DNA of 64,000 nucleotides from Ectocarpus siliculosus (taxonomy: Eukaryota; Sar; Phaeophyceae; Ectocarpales; Ectocarpaceae): contig FN647938.1 in the NCBI GenBank assembly GCA_000310025.1, forward strand, positions 541,044 to 605,043, written 5' to 3'. Both the position numbers and the translations under genes were made by a program. The notes under the pieces are model-generated. The model worked only from the letters and a program-made list of their open reading frames with translations. It was not told the DNA's origin and made no database searches. Shown piece after piece: positions 36,656 to 49,700 of the stretch (positions are counted from its first letter, which is position 1; each line of letters begins with the position of its first letter).

Positions 36656-38942
36656 CATCGTCGCGGTGTTGAAAGTACTGCTGTTGTTGTAGCTGCTGGC
36701 GTTGATTTCCGCGTGGCATGTACTACTACGCTGGGGCTCCTCCCAAGCGCTTGGCGTTTGGGTGGTAGATGGTGATGTCGACGCCATCGTTATCCTCTTC
36801 GCGCGTGCCCTCGGCACTACACACGCTCGTCTTCATCCTGAAACGATTTCCCTGTCGTCTGTCGACGTTGATTTGCTTCGGCCCTCTCGATCGCGTCGCG
36901 AAAAGGGGCATGATTCAAGACCAGTCCATACCGCAGGAACTTCTTAGCCGCGCCAAAGGACTCGCGTTCCTGACGGTTATCAAAGGGTGAGTCAGGATCG
37001 ATGCTCAAGAGAACACACCCCAGTGATAACTTCTGAAACAAGTGTCAACGGAGGTGGTATTGGGTTGCGGCGTGTGATGTCTTTTGCCGTCCTAGTGCTT
37101 GATCCGAGGGTAGTTTACTGTTTTGGGCTTATGTTGACACGTCCATGATATTGAGATTGAGGTCAATACGACCGTTTGACGCAACCACGAAACGTCACCA
37201 CCACGACCTCCAACAACATGCAATAGCAATAGTCATTCCTCGTCTCTTTTGTTCTTCTGCATGCATGATGTCAACCGCAAATCGATTGCAGGGGGTTTAT
37301 CGTTGCCGGCCGTGTGGGCACTGGCCTGGTCATCTCCAAGACGGACGAGGGAGTGTGGTCCGCGCCCTCCGCCATAGCGACGCTGGGCATGGGCTGGGGC
37401 GCGCTCATCGGGGGCGAGATCACCGACTTCGTGCTGGTGCTCAACACGGATGCAGCCCTGGAGGCCTTCTCAGGTGCGTAAGCCGGGGCTGGGAGTCGTG
37501 AACACGTTCTATAATAGTCCTTTCCATGAACAGCTTGATCACACATGATGGATTGTTTCCATTACCGTCGCAGTATCCACGAAAATATTGCGCACAGCCT
37601 TTGTCCCTTCCGTCTCACCAAAACATGGGAGTTGTTGATACACGCGTTGCTGACGCGCATCCTATCCTCGCCTGCCTTGCATCGCATCGTGTTTGCAGGA
37701 AGAGGTCAGGTGTCCATCGGCGCAGAGCTTAGCGTGGCGGTCGGTCCCGTGGGGCGCACAGGGGCTGGCAATGTCAGCGTCGCGGCGGAGGGCGTCGCTC
37801 ACGCTTATTCTTGTGAGTCAGTCACTCAGCGTTACAAGACATCCTCGGCCTCGTTTGCCTCTCATGCGGTACAAGACGGTCTCGATGCTAAGGAGTGTGG
37901 CAGAGGAGCCTCGTGGGCATCAAAACCGAACTCTCAAGAAGAAGCTAGGGAGGAATTATTTAATCATTTTGGAACGGGTGTTTGTGTGCGAAGTATTGTT
38001 GGTCGATGGCATACCGCATACCTACCTGTGCGGGGCTAGAAATCGGACATTCAGTTCTCCTCTTGTATCCTTGTAGTACATATTCCCATTTTTTTTTTTT
38101 TTGTCCCACAGTTGCCTTACCACAAACGAAGGTCACCATGAAAAGGATACGACTGCGTGATGCGGTATGTGTGTGCCGTGAGATACCGCAGGTTGAATTG
38201 ATACTAATGCGAGCGACATTCCCCTCACACCGTTTCAGTAGTGAACCCTGCTCGCTCTGCTCTGACCTCGCGGCGCTATTCCGATTGCCCTGTTTGTCGG
38301 GGCCCCAACACGACGGCTGGTGCTCTACGGTACCGCAGACAGTCACAGCAGAGGCCTGTTTGCAGGTCTGAGCCTGGAGGGGGGAGTGATCGTGTCCAGA
38401 CCGGACGTGAACAGAAAATTTTATGGCCGACAAGTTTCCGTGAGGTGAGAAAGGCGGGGTAACAAGATTTTGTGTGAGGAAGAGCCCAATGGTGGCCGAC
38501 AACGTCATACCAGTTTTCGGCAAGCTCTCGCCGTAGCGTCGTTTTTCGCTTCCACCACTGACAGCCCCGTCCTCGATGCAACGCCTGCACATGTCTTGTC
38601 CACGTGCATCATCAGCCAGGTAAATCGATCGTATCACCGAATACAGGGAAACATGGGTACCTAGACAGCCCAGCTTCCCTCCCCAAAATGATCATGTATC
38701 GAGTTCTTCGTCGGCACTGTACGATACTGCCACCAGCTTGCTCTTGTTATTGCTGTTGTTGTACAGCTGTTCTAACGGTTGCTGTTCCTACCGATTTTTT
38801 TTTGGTTCTGCGGTCCAGGGACCTCCTTTCTGGAAGCGTAGCGCCTCCACCAGCGGCCCGGCCTCTATACGAAGCTCTAGATAACAGGGGGCCAGGCGCC
38901 GACCAACAGCGGCTCCTTTCGCAAGGATTTCGGGTAGGCTAG
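31760..38942 (+). CDS. FYVE zinc finger-SYLF (Ysc84/DUF500) protein
   Basis: Eleven exons join in phase: 31760-31822, 32924-33010, 33339-33700, 34668-34911, 35417-35564, 36223-36358, 36906-36986, 37292-37473, 37699-37812, 38339-38444, 38819-38942; 548 residues. Residues 1-228 are disordered (Pro/Gly-rich). The FYVE domain (about 229-300) has all signatures: WLPD, CSGC, RRHHCRLCGG (split by an intron), FCYAC and RLCQPC, so all eight zinc-binding cysteines are present. It should bind phosphatidylinositol 3-phosphate on endosomes. The SYLF domain (about 310-540) shows IPQELLSRAKGLAFLTVIKG, VWSAPSAI, VAVGPVGR and SRGLFAGLSLEGG, as in yeast Ysc84 and human SH3YL1, which bind lipids and actin. FYVE plus SYLF in one chain also occurs in plant proteins; no C-terminal SH3 is present. 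A SINE-like repeat sits in intron 3 and a CTG run in intron 6. The 36223 acceptor could instead be CAG-shifted by one codon. Confidence 0.95.
34187..34570 (+). repeat. Dispersed SINE-like repeat, copy B (in an intron)
   Basis: 34187-34515 is nearly identical to 28967-29290 and is followed by an A/G tail to about 34570. It lies in intron 3 of the FYVE-SYLF gene in the gene's orientation and is preceded by a short (GTT)n run at 34165-34186. Confidence 0.8.
36591..36655. repeat. (CTG)n microsatellite in an intron
   Basis: About 21 CTG triplets with one CTC interruption, in intron 6 of the FYVE-SYLF gene. Poly-Ser, poly-Ala and poly-Leu frames over it are shadows. Confidence 0.95.
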
Positions 38943-41413
38943 AAATACGAGGGGGGGATCAACGGCAGGGCGTAAGCTGGTCCCTAAGGATTCGGGTGGG
39001 CTACATGCACGGGAGAAAACGTTTCCATGTCAGAGGGCGGGTTCGGTCAAATGAATCGTAGCGGTTCCGGTGCAAATCGGACGGGTTACCGTTACCTGGG
39101 CTTCTTCGGTGTTGAGCTTGTGGCCTTTGCGTAGATCGGAAAGGAATTCCAACCATCTGCGAAGAAAGTTGCTCAACAGTCACGCCCGCGTGAGATGTGG
39201 CGCATTTATTTCGAACTTTTTTTACTGCCGGATGATGAAAGACTCGCCAGGCACTATACTGTTGAATATTTCTCGGCATGTTTCAGTCGATGCACACGGA
39301 TGTGCTGCACGCGTGGTGTTGGTGTACCGTACGATATCTCCGTAGATGTGATTTTATTACATGCGGTTGTGGAAGAAAGTGAGGGAGAAGCGTACATGTT
39401 CCATCAGAATGTTCCATCAGAAATGATGCGTTGGCGGTGTTATTCTTGGTTGTGTTGCAAGTGTTCCTTGTGTTTATGTTTTGCATATCGTTTGGTGGAG
39501 TGGGCAGGCCCCGCCCGGCGGCCAGGATGGCCCAATCGCGGCGTGGGAGCTGTCGTTGTCGGTGTATGGACTGTGGTGCTGCATGCCGTGAGAGGTACCT
39601 TGCACACAGCAGTAGTGCACGAGGCACGTAGTACATGGAGTCTCTTGTGCGAAGTTTGCCGAGATTCGGGAGCAACTCCTTCTAAAATTCAGGGACCAGA
39701 CTCATGTATGACGTGACTCTCCAGCTAGAGGGCCCTGGGAGCGGGAATACACCGATGAACGTATGCGACAGAGCCACGGAGACCAGTTGTGGATGGAGTC
39801 GAAGCGTTTCGACCAAAGCCACGACAAAAGACGGCGGCGTTGGAATACCCTCGCCACGCAACGGTTGTTAGTTCGGGGCAAGTTGCTACGGCACGCGGAA
39901 GGCGGGCGCGGCGTGTGTTGAATATATTGTGTGCTGAGTGCGTCCTGTTCGCTTGGGAGTGAAGAAGACGAAGAGAAAGTAGACACTTCGCGCATGTAGG
40001 AAAACACACAAGCTTTCGCAAATCGCAATAATAGTGTGGGAAATGGTAATGGAGGGAGTGATGCAGCGACAGAAGGAGTCGTTTCGAGCTTTCAAGCCTC
40101 TGCCTTCCGTGGACCATGTATGTGCTGTAGACGGAGTATATTCTGTAGTCTAGAACTGATCGAACTGAAAAATCCGTCGTACGGTTTCAAGTAATAGGCA
40201 CAGAACTGAAGATCCTTCTGCATGTTAAGGATATTTAGCAGATCGAGTCTTGGTACTTGGTTGTCTTCATGGACCTCCTGTAGATCCACCTCATATGCTT
40301 AGACTTCTTAGTCGACAGCAACGGTGAGCGGGGCTGTGCAGATTGAGTTGGCGTCCGGCATGCCTTTTAATGACCGATGCCAACAAACTTTTTTGATCGG
40401 TGAAGAACGTGCAAGAGGGCGTTCCCCCTGCGTAATGGAAGGCGCCACCACGGAACCTCGTGTATCCATGGTTGACCGAGAGGTTGGGTTCTGACTTCCT
40501 TTGTGGGATATGCAGTAATTCTATATCCCAACAACGACTATTTATTTTGCTTTGTTGAGCACACCTGTTTCATCCTACGTCAAGTCGATCTATCCCTTTG
40601 ATATCTTCTTCTCCTTGGTTGCCTGAAGTTAATGCCACCCGTTGTGCGTTGTGTTTCGACATTTTTTTTCGTTGTTACTGCTGTATCTACACCGATCTTG
40701 GTGCTCGGTGCTACCGGTCGAGAATATGGACGGAAGCCACTTACGCTCACAAGCCGATATGACCGTTCCCCCTACCTTCTATGTTCGGGGACGATTTTTG
40801 ACACATACTGCTACGAGACATCTCACAATGAACCCACCCTACGGAGCATGTGTCCAGGAGGATATATACAGAAAGCTTGTGTTGGGCAGCACTCGCAGCG
40901 TATTTCCTGCGTGGGGAAACCAACAGAGAGTTAAAGTCTACCCTACACTAGGTTCATATTATAATGCGTAGGGTTCAAGTTGCAGTAGTTTACAGTACAG
41001 TGAACAGCACCTCGAGTATTTGGTAAATACAGTACAGGCCATGAACTAGTGTAGCCATTGTGTAGCATTGCCGGCTGCATGCTGAGTTGTAGCAGCCCAT
41101 CTCGATGGTACCGTGACAGCACTATACGCATGAACAGGATAGTCTTAAGGGATAGAGACTCCGGGGGAGAATTGTGGCGGGGGAACGAAAGAATAAGAAA
41201 AAAACAGGGGACGAAATCGGGACTTCCCCGCCTCTCAACGGATTGTATGGAAACCCTTTTGGATCTTGGATCTTTCGTTTGATCGACACTCGTTTGCAAT
41301 CGTTTGAGGTGTGGGCTGTGTTGGCCCTTTTTGTGCGCGAGATAATCCGAGTAGTACTGGCGAGTGGATCAAGATTTGCCGTAACTGATTGACGAAATAA
41401 GGAACAGCTGGGC
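38943..41413. other. Intergenic spacer, no supported gene
   Basis: Downstream of the FYVE-SYLF stop I see no phased exon chain. A 173-codon open frame (39195-39716) and a charged 60-70-codon frame ending near 39921 could be chance or exon fragments. Promoter sequence for the membrane-protein gene should lie in the last few hundred bases. Confidence 0.45.
40632..40934 (+). CDS. Doubtful ORF, possible small secreted protein
   Basis: A 100-codon ATG-to-stop frame whose first about 25 residues form a hydrophobic signal-peptide-like segment (FFFVVTAVSTPILVLG), followed by a polar part with five or six cysteines. There is no recognised family, intron or second line of support. A frame of this length occurs by chance in 64 kb, so it is listed only as a possibility. 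Confidence 0.15.
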   Translation: MPPVVRCVSTFFFVVTAVSTPILVLGATGREYGRKPLTLTSRYDRSPYLLCSGTIFDTYCYETSHNEPTLRSMCPGGYIQKACVGQHSQRISCVGKPTES

Positions 41414-43624
41414 ATGCAGCAGAAGAGATGCGCGACCAGGCGCATAGCGCTACCGCTCGCGATCCTGCTCGTCCTAACTGTTTTCTTGATCTGGCTAGAG
41501 TTCGCAGAGGGAGGGCGGAAGCAGCAGGCGATTTCAAGGTAAACGTGCCGTCGCGTGCTGATGTAGGCCCGTTGGGTCCACCCGTGACGCCAGATCGTCT
41601 TGAGTTTCGAGTCGAAGTGGTTCGTCGTAAAGCTTCGAGGGCCTTTGCCCACTGTATGCAGAATACATACTGCTGTAGATATAGTCTAGGCCAGTCGGGC
41701 ACGGTTACGTCATTTTGAAGGTTGCAATCGAATAACAAAGTGCCCGAAGCACATTCGGCCAGACCACGAGGAAGGATGATCTTTTTCACGCCATTCTGGT
41801 GTTTGTGTGAAATACATGACGACTTCGCAACTGTACTGGCCCAACGTAAGGTACAAGGAAAGAAAGTGGTTGAGCTTCAAAAGGACGGAACACGGCAGGT
41901 TGAATCAGGTCCGGCGAACCCCTTTTTTTATTATGCTTGGTCGTCAGTCCGACGAAGATAGACAGAGTATAGTTCTAGGGTCATTGACACAGCAGTCAAT
42001 GTTTCAAACGGCATTTCTCCACAACGACCATTCCCTTGCTACAACACCACCTTCTTGCCTCCCCAACACCGAGTACAACAAAATCATCGATATAGTCTAG
42101 AGGCTGTTGGGAAGGATTTACACGATACTGAGTACGCATGATATTCATATCGCCGTCCTTGTCGTTGTCGGCTGCGTATGTATATATGCAGGCGACGGAC
42201 CAAGAAGTCCCGAGCAGGTGTAGGGAAGGACTTCTCAGAGTTCCTGCTGGTGATCGGAGCTATTATGACTTGTGTGATCGCGCCAGTCTTTTTTTTTTTC
42301 CTCCACTCCATTTACAAGGTACGTTCCTTACCAGCCGTCGACCTGTAGATCGCATGCCCTACACGGGCGACGCGGGTATCCCCTACAGTCGATCGAATCA
42401 GCATCGGATTGATGTCGACGGCCGGCCAGCGCACGTCCAAACAACGTTTCCCCAAATCGATACCGCACCGCTTCTTACATATATCATGTAGGGCAAAGTC
42501 TATCGATCGTTTAGAAATGAGAGTACTGAACAGCCTCAACAAGGCGCCACCACCAGCGACACAGTTGATGACGACCACAGGGCACAGGCCGAGTAGTTCG
42601 ATCGGACTATTGTACGCAGCGCCCGGCGCGCATAACTTCCAGAAATAGTACCCAGCAGGTTGCGCATGAGGCATGCTACATAATCCTCTCTAACGTACCG
42701 CTACGATTTCGTGTGCGTCTTTCGGACCGAACTGCTTCCCCCACAAAGGATCCAGCGACTCCTGAGCTGGCGCGGGCATGCTGGAATGCCGTCAAGAGCA
42801 AGCTGCTATCCTACCTAGGACAGTCACCTGCGGTGCCCGGCTCCGTCGTTGGTACAAACAACACGTTAGCCTCTTTGTCAACCCCTACAGCAGCCCGACG
42901 TCGTACCCTCTACGCGAATGACAGCACCAACTACGTCGACATGCGCAGGGACGAAAACGGCAACAAGACCTCTGGAGCTTCCTCGGCTTCGCGCCGAGCC
43001 ACAACAGCTAACACGCAACTGTACTCCGCTGGAGACGCCATCACCGAACGATCTTATCTTGCTGTACCTAGGCCGAGTAGCCGAGACCAATCCCGGCCCC
43101 GCCGATACCTTGATGATGACCAAAGGGAAGAACCACCGTACTACGGCTACGCCGCCGCCGACAGGCGCTACCGCCGAAAAGGTGAAGATTTGCAAAGGCA
43201 CCCAGCACCAGGGTACACGGCACCCTACTCTTCAGGAGCAATTCTTCCCGAACAAAGCGGAGGGGGGCTCAAGCTGGAAGAGGACGGATTTTCGGCGGCA
43301 AGGGGGGCACAGCCTACAAGGTGGCGGGAATACGGCGGCAACGGCCGTGACCATACCCTTCCCGCAAAAGACGTCAGGTTTCTCGGTGAGAACGAAGCCC
43401 GCAGCTCCGAACCGCGCCGGAGAGTGGAGTGGGATCCATACCCAGATGATGATGACGATGATGTTGGCAAGGGGTTGCAGGGCAACCCAACGGTTGACGA
43501 TCATATGGGTCGTGGCGTGTACAAAAGCACACAGAGCAAACGGACGGTGGCAAGAAGCAAGCGGGCGAGGGCCACGAGAATCTCATTGGCTGGAAAGACG
43601 AACGGTGGGAGACAGTCTTTGTGA
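41414..43624 (+). CDS. Two-pass membrane protein of unknown function
   Basis: Three exons join in phase: 41414-41538 (ATG, ends ..AG|GTAAAC), 42192-42318 (TGCAG acceptor, GTACGT donor) and 42749-43624 (ACAAAG acceptor, TGA stop); 375 residues. Exon 1 encodes a basic N-terminus and a strong membrane segment (about 11-31, ALPLAILLVLTVFLIWLEF). Exon 2 adds a basic loop (RRTKKSR) and a second membrane segment (about 59-80, ending PVFFFFLHSIY). Residues 85-375 are soluble, very polar and probably disordered (Arg, Asp, Ser, Tyr, Pro-rich, with a run of six Asp) and end in a basic stretch. I do not recognise the family. The hydrophobic exons 1 and 2, each bounded by good splice signals in the right phase, argue for a real gene. 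Both soluble ends are predicted on the same side of the membrane. Confidence 0.6.
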
Positions 43625-46600
43625 ATCAATTACCTGATGGCATGATGAAACCGCAACGTTACCCATGGAAGAGGGCGCTGGGAGAGGGAAAGGAGGGGGG
43701 GGGGGGGGGAGTCGTTTCGGCCAAGCCACACAGGCAAGGCGCTGTCTCGCTACCGTAAGGTAGGCACTCGGAGAATCGCGTCCGGACGTCGTGCTCTCTC
43801 GAGGCGATGTCGACACACAACGACAACACGGCCACGCCCAACGGCAACCACGACCGCAACAGAGATGTTCAATGTAGAAGGGTCGAGTCGGCTGTTCATT
43901 GGGGTAAGGTTGGAAAAGTGGTGCGGCGATGGACGGGGATGAAGCATATACGAAACGAGTCCGAAAGCGATGGGAAGAGACCAATATTGATCTTTTCTGT
44001 CGTTGGCATTGAAACCAAAGGTTGTTGGCTCAAGAAAATAGCGCTGGGAGCTACCCTGCACAAGTCCGAGAATCCAACAACAGCAAGCGACTGAGTGGGT
44101 GGGATGTCGGTCGAATCCAACAAGCGCGCAGCGGCTTGCGGCTCGGTGTAAGGGATTTCGGGGTACGCAAAGGGCTCATTGTACCAGGAAATGTTTGAGG
44201 CTTCACCCTCAGAAGCATATACTGTAGCTAGTACATTCACCCAGGCCGAAGTTTTACCCTCAGAAGCATCCACTTACATTCACCTAGGCAGTGTTCAATG
44301 GATTGCCCTGTCGTGCCAACCATTGATTGAACCTGAAAGAAAATTTGCGGTGGTTTTTCGAGAGAGTGTCTCCTCAAAAACCTTGGCGAGGAGTGGCCAG
44401 GCTGAAAGAAAAGAGGGGGGAGAGTCAACGTACGACCGAGACCAAACGTCACGGAATATCGGGCGATGATGTACCCATGGGACTAGCTTGCATGTTTCGG
44501 AGAGACGATTTCCTCGACCTGAGACAGAAAGTACTGTCTCGAAGCATCCTTGTCGAGAAGTGAGAAGCTGTGGGTGGACGGAATTCTTAGGGGTGGGCGA
44601 CAGAGAGGGCAAGTGGTACCATCAAGAGAGTCGATTGGAAAGGATACACACACATCCATCTGTTCTTAACAATCGGCGCGGGACACCACAAAACTTGTCA
44701 CGTTTCAAAGCCGTCGGTGGTGACTTTTCGAATCCAGGTGTACCACCTCCGTGATTTAGCACGCTCGTGCACACTTCAATCCCAAATCCGTGCATCCAAC
44801 CTCACCGAACCGCAATGGTCGGTGGCCGAGGAGGTGTTTTAACCTATCCCCCTACACAGGCCGGTTGCGCTTGTTGCACCCCCCGTAGCCTCTCCTGGTC
44901 CTTGCGCTCCCAGCACCCCAATCAAGAGCGTTTGTGGTCCTTGCGACGTCCAACGCAGCCTTCTGCTAGATATGTTTAGTGCAGAACCTAAGACTGCATT
45001 TGGGCCGCACGGTGAGAGCACGAATTCGGCTGTTGCACGCTGTGGTTTTTGACGCTCACCAACCCGTGCATCCGATTGCTCTTTCACACGGTCACCGTCG
45101 TCATGGTTCGCGCTGGTCTATTCGACCGAGCCCTTCGGAACCATATTTCGCCGAAGCAAAGAGCACCGAGGGAGCCCAACCGCTGGCGAAACGCGATGAT
45201 GAAGAACCAAGAATCAAACATGCAACGCTTCATTTGGAAGACGACACATTTGGGTTTCCAAGCGACACGCAGGGCGTGAAAAACAAACGTGTGATGTCTG
45301 GATGTTCTTATTAAACTTAAAAGAGAGTGTACCAGATAGTCTTTGTCCTACGAACAAAATATAAACGTCCCTCTACGCAGCGTTTTCTTCCTACAGCTGC
45401 AACTCCCTCTCTCCCCCCCCATCGATTGACCTGTCGATAACTCAATTCACGCGGACGGCCCATCTTGACCCAACATACACAAGATACGACGCCGAGAAAA
45501 AACAGTCAGGGTCAGCACCCGCACGACGGAAATTAGAAATTGCAACACCCAACGAACAGCGGGTACGTTAGATATTTCGCCCCGGCCGCTTTTCGGCAGT
45601 TCTCAGACTGTCAAGCCATGCCCGTGATGACACCCCTCCCGACCTCCCTTACCCCGCCTGTTGGTTATTTCATACTTCTCTGTTCTAGCTTCAAATAAGA
45701 ATACGTAAATTGAACTGTACTATTGTATGCGTATGCGTATGTATCATTGGCGTGGCATGGTGGCGGGATTACGAAAGTGACGAAACAGAACAGCGCAAAT
45801 ATACTCAAAAAATGAACTAGTAACAATATCGAACAGACGCGGCAAACACACACTTGTACACAGCCGTGGTCCGCTAGACTGCCATGAAGTTGGCGAACAA
45901 GTCAACCTCTTCGCCGCCCTCGGACTAAATACTGGATTCGCACAAAAATGCCGAGCCACCTGTACAGGATCTGCTGACAATAACACTGCTGTCCCACGAC
46001 AACGAACGCTTAAATAGATGCCACAAACTCCGCTATACGTAAACGAGTCGGAACCCTCTTTCTCCCTAACGCTAGAATTATTTCTGACGGTCCCTCCCTC
46101 GATACCCTCGGCAAGACCTCATTTATGCGGTGACATGAACATGTGTGCCCACAAGACAAGAGACAGACAACACGCCCCTAAGGTAGTACATAAACCACGC
46201 GCACGAGGTCAAGAGCAAAACGGAACAGCCGATTGAACATGAACGCTGCAGCCCCATTTTCCCTTTCCCTCGATTCTCCACGTTCACGCTTCAAGCGTGG
46301 CCATCGCTGCAATTTAAATCTTCCAAGCATGAATATATCATGAATAGCCCTGCCCTCCCCCCTCCCCCCTCCCGTTCAAACAAGCTCATCACCACGCCCA
46401 GCGCCGGGGCCATCCAAAGGTGGTCGCGGACACCCTCCCCCTCTGTGTCCCCAAAAATAATGAAACGCTAAACGTCTCAAAAGAAACTCTCGATATACAT
46501 GAGAGCGGAGTCACACGGTGGCAAATAATTTCATTTCCCCCCCACCCCCCTCCAACCGACAGCACAAAGCTTTCGGACTTTCATCTACCACCACGCCCAG

Positions 46601-46785
46601 CTCAAGGGGTTCGGGATGAGGGGCCTATGGTGAGGCCCCGCCGCCCCTATTGTTTTGGACCTCCTCAAACGGCGAAAATCCTACGACACCCATCCCGGGA
46701 CTGTCAGGATGCAACGGGGGCCTTGCATAAAGCACTCTATGGCACCTAACCACGGGTTGTGCACCTCTCCTCCTGCGCGCCCCCC
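43625..46785. other. Intergenic spacer between convergent genes
   Basis: This lies between two gene 3' ends, so both UTRs fall here. A G-run sits at 43696-43709. Two imperfect direct copies with an ACCCTCAGAAGCAT core occur at about 44200-44280. Short frames starting at 43807 (Asn/Asp/Thr-rich, before a GTAAGG donor) and at 45103 (58 codons, basic, good start context) are possible exons without further support. Confidence 0.45.
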
Positions 46786-49700
46786 TCAACCAGAAGCACC
46801 AGCACCCCCCCCGGCCTTGGCCGACAAGTCCAAGACCGGTGACACCAGTTCCCACATGGGTCTGCCCACGAACACTACCTCGTGCGTGTCCTTGTCGTTT
46901 ACCCCCTCGTCCCTGACGGCCTCTTTGATAGCTGATGCGCACTCTCGAAGGGCGGGAGCGGGGCTCGAGTCGATGTCTTCCGGGTGGCACCTGCATCGTC
47001 AACGTTGCCATTGATGGACATTCAGTCGTGTCAGGCACACAGCAATACCCAGTAGTAATTAAACAAGCAGTGCTGTCCTGGTTATCGTCATGAGTTATCG
47101 ATACCGGTTTCGTTGTCAATTGTTGGTGAAGGCGTGGAGTGGGTGGGAGTGCTACAGTACAGCTAAGGAAGGTGCGCGAGCTACGGATGGCGGGTGAACG
47201 AAGCCTGTGATCTACTTCTAGGCTTCTAGGTATTTCTGGCCCACGTAGTTGATACCTTGGCGTCAGGGAGCCAGTGCTACAGCAGATCAGCTCGACGTCG
47301 TGCACACCGTGTGTAGTGTACGTGTGGGAATACAAGAAGTGCCCACGTTAGAAAAGCGAGTGGTGGAGAACATCACGTGCGGCTCCCAGAACCACCGCTG
47401 GAGATCAGAAAAAACACGACAATTCGGCTTTTGAAGTGCGACGCTTTTTCAGCTTTTTTCTTTCGAGTACGAAGTATCCGGGGTGCCACCCCATTGCTTC
47501 GAGAGAGGGGAGTGATATTCGGCGAATAAGTTTGGCCAAATTAACCGGCACGCGCAACTTTCTTCCTTAGACCGGTGCTTGAATCACCACACCGCGCCGC
47601 ACGACACTCGCCTGGTGAGGGTAACCTCGAATCGGACGACGAAGTCTCCGGCATCGTCGGCACCCTGGAAGAGGGAGTCAAGCACCACGTCCACCGAAGA
47701 CCGTGCCCTCAGCCGCTTCACGGCAGGCACGAAGACTTCTTCCAGGCGGGCGGCGGCATCTTCCAGTTGCTGCGCGTTCATCCCGCAGGACGCGCCCCCC
47801 TGCGGAGGTGCCAAGGCGCGCCAAGTGAAACACGGGGGAGAAGGGAAGGCATGTCGAGCTTGAGGACGTCGTAAGAGGCAACTGCGCGGAAGAGGAAGTG
47901 GGCACGAGGTCTTGGGTGTGCTGAAACATCGTGAGATTGCCACGCTTTCGAAACAAGACTTCCACTCACTTGCCCGCCAGTTTTTTTATGATCATGGGGT
48001 TATGGTGTTGCGTTGATCGTTGCATGGCCACAGAGCGCAAGCGAAAGTGAAAAACAAAACGAAACAGCAGGACGTCAGGAATGGCGTCATCAAAAGAAAA
48101 AACCCATAGGATAAAGCTAAGCGTCAATAATGCGCCGGCGTCACTGCCGCGACACCCAGAATGACTTCCACGGTTCGTCAATCAAGACGGTTCGTCTATC
48201 AAGATGGTACGTTATTGCCCACCGGAACGTATCATATGCGGGAAGGTTAAGGGATCCATCAATGTACAGCATGGCAAAACATATTACAGAGATAACCGCC
48301 TGCGCACCTGGAGAACCCTGAACTCGCAGTTCGTCTCCTCCAGGAAATGTGACACCAGACCGGCGGCGAAGCCTCTGCTCATGTAAAACACACACCAAGG
48401 TACAGCCAGTAGGTGGGGCGACAGATAGGGGGCAGTCAGAGAAACAGCCAAACGAACACGAGCACAGGCGGATCGTCAGATCGTTGTCATCGTTCTTGCA
48501 GGCACGGTATGAACAGCACCACAGAATTAACCAAAAGGTGGCCCCGGCTCTCTTCTCTGCGATACGAACTGATGTGTACGTCTACACTTTGAAAAAAAGC
48601 TACTGCTGATAAAAATCGAGGATCAAGCGGTGTTGTTGAGAAGAGACAACAATATGAAAACTTCGCCGCACCAAAACCCGCACGCAGGCATCGAGGAGGA
48701 GCGCGCCTTTGCGCCATGACGACCGACCCAAGTTTCCTTGCCGTGTGACATCGACGCAATACATCGACCATCCGACACATATCTACAGTACACCCCAAGA
48801 AAAACCATTACTATTAAAAAAACACCCAGACACCAAGGGCCGCTACGTAGAGATATATATGTAGCGAAACTCAGCGATTTCCCACCTGGCCCACGGCGGA
48901 TAGACTATATGTTATATTCAAAGGGTGCGCGTGTAGGGGGGGGGGGGGGGGGGGCCAACAAAAAAAAAAAAATGCCCCCCGCGAAAAAAAAAACCCAAAC
49001 CCCCAAAATGGGGTTGACCCCCGGGGAGGGGGGGAGGGGTTNNNNNNNNNNNNNNNNNNNNNNNNNNNNNNNNNNNNNNNNNNNNNNNNNNNNNNNNNNN
49101 NNNNNNNNNNNNNNNNNNNNNNNNNNNNNNNNNNNNNNNNNTGGGGGCATTCAGAGAAACCGCCAAAGGACCCGGGGCACGGGGGGTTTTTCAGTTTTTT
49201 TTATTGTTTTTTGCGGGCCGGTTTTAAACAGCCCCACAGATTTAACCAAAAGGTGGCCCCGGTTTTTTTTTTTGGGTTAGGAATTGATTTTTATTTTTCC
49301 ATTTTAAAAAAAAGTTTTTGTTGTTAAAATTGGGGGTTCAAGGGGTTTTTTTGGGAAGAGACAACATTTTAAAAATTTTGCCGCACCAAAACCCCCACGC
49401 GGGCTTTGGGGGGGAGGGGCCTTTTGCCCCTTGACGACCGACCCAATTTTCTTTCCGGTTTGAATTGGACCCAATACTTGGCCCTTCCGACACATTTTTC
49501 CATTCCCCCCCAAAAAAAACCTTTTTTTTTAAAAAAACCCCCAGCCCCCAGGGGCCGTTAGGTAGAGATTTTTTGTTGGGGAAATTCAGGGTTTTCCCCC
49601 CGGGCCCCGGGGGGATAGATTTTTTTTTTTTTTAAAAGGGGGGGGTTTTGGGGGGGGGGGGGGGGGGGCACAGCACAACATACAACATGCCACGCGCGAA

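Noticed and set aside
39195-39716. 173-codon plus-strand frame
   Set aside because: Length is expected by chance in a window of this size and no splice-linked exon or family is visible.
42918-43637. 239-codon frame overlapping exon 3 of the membrane protein, containing VAETNPGP, reminiscent of a 2A ribosome-skipping motif
   Set aside because: It is the shifted frame of a better-supported exon, and the motif lacks the Asp of the D-x-E-x-NPGP core.
48738-49280. Open frames running through the N gap and homopolymer stretches
   Set aside because: They are products of the degraded duplicate sequence and the 100-N gap.
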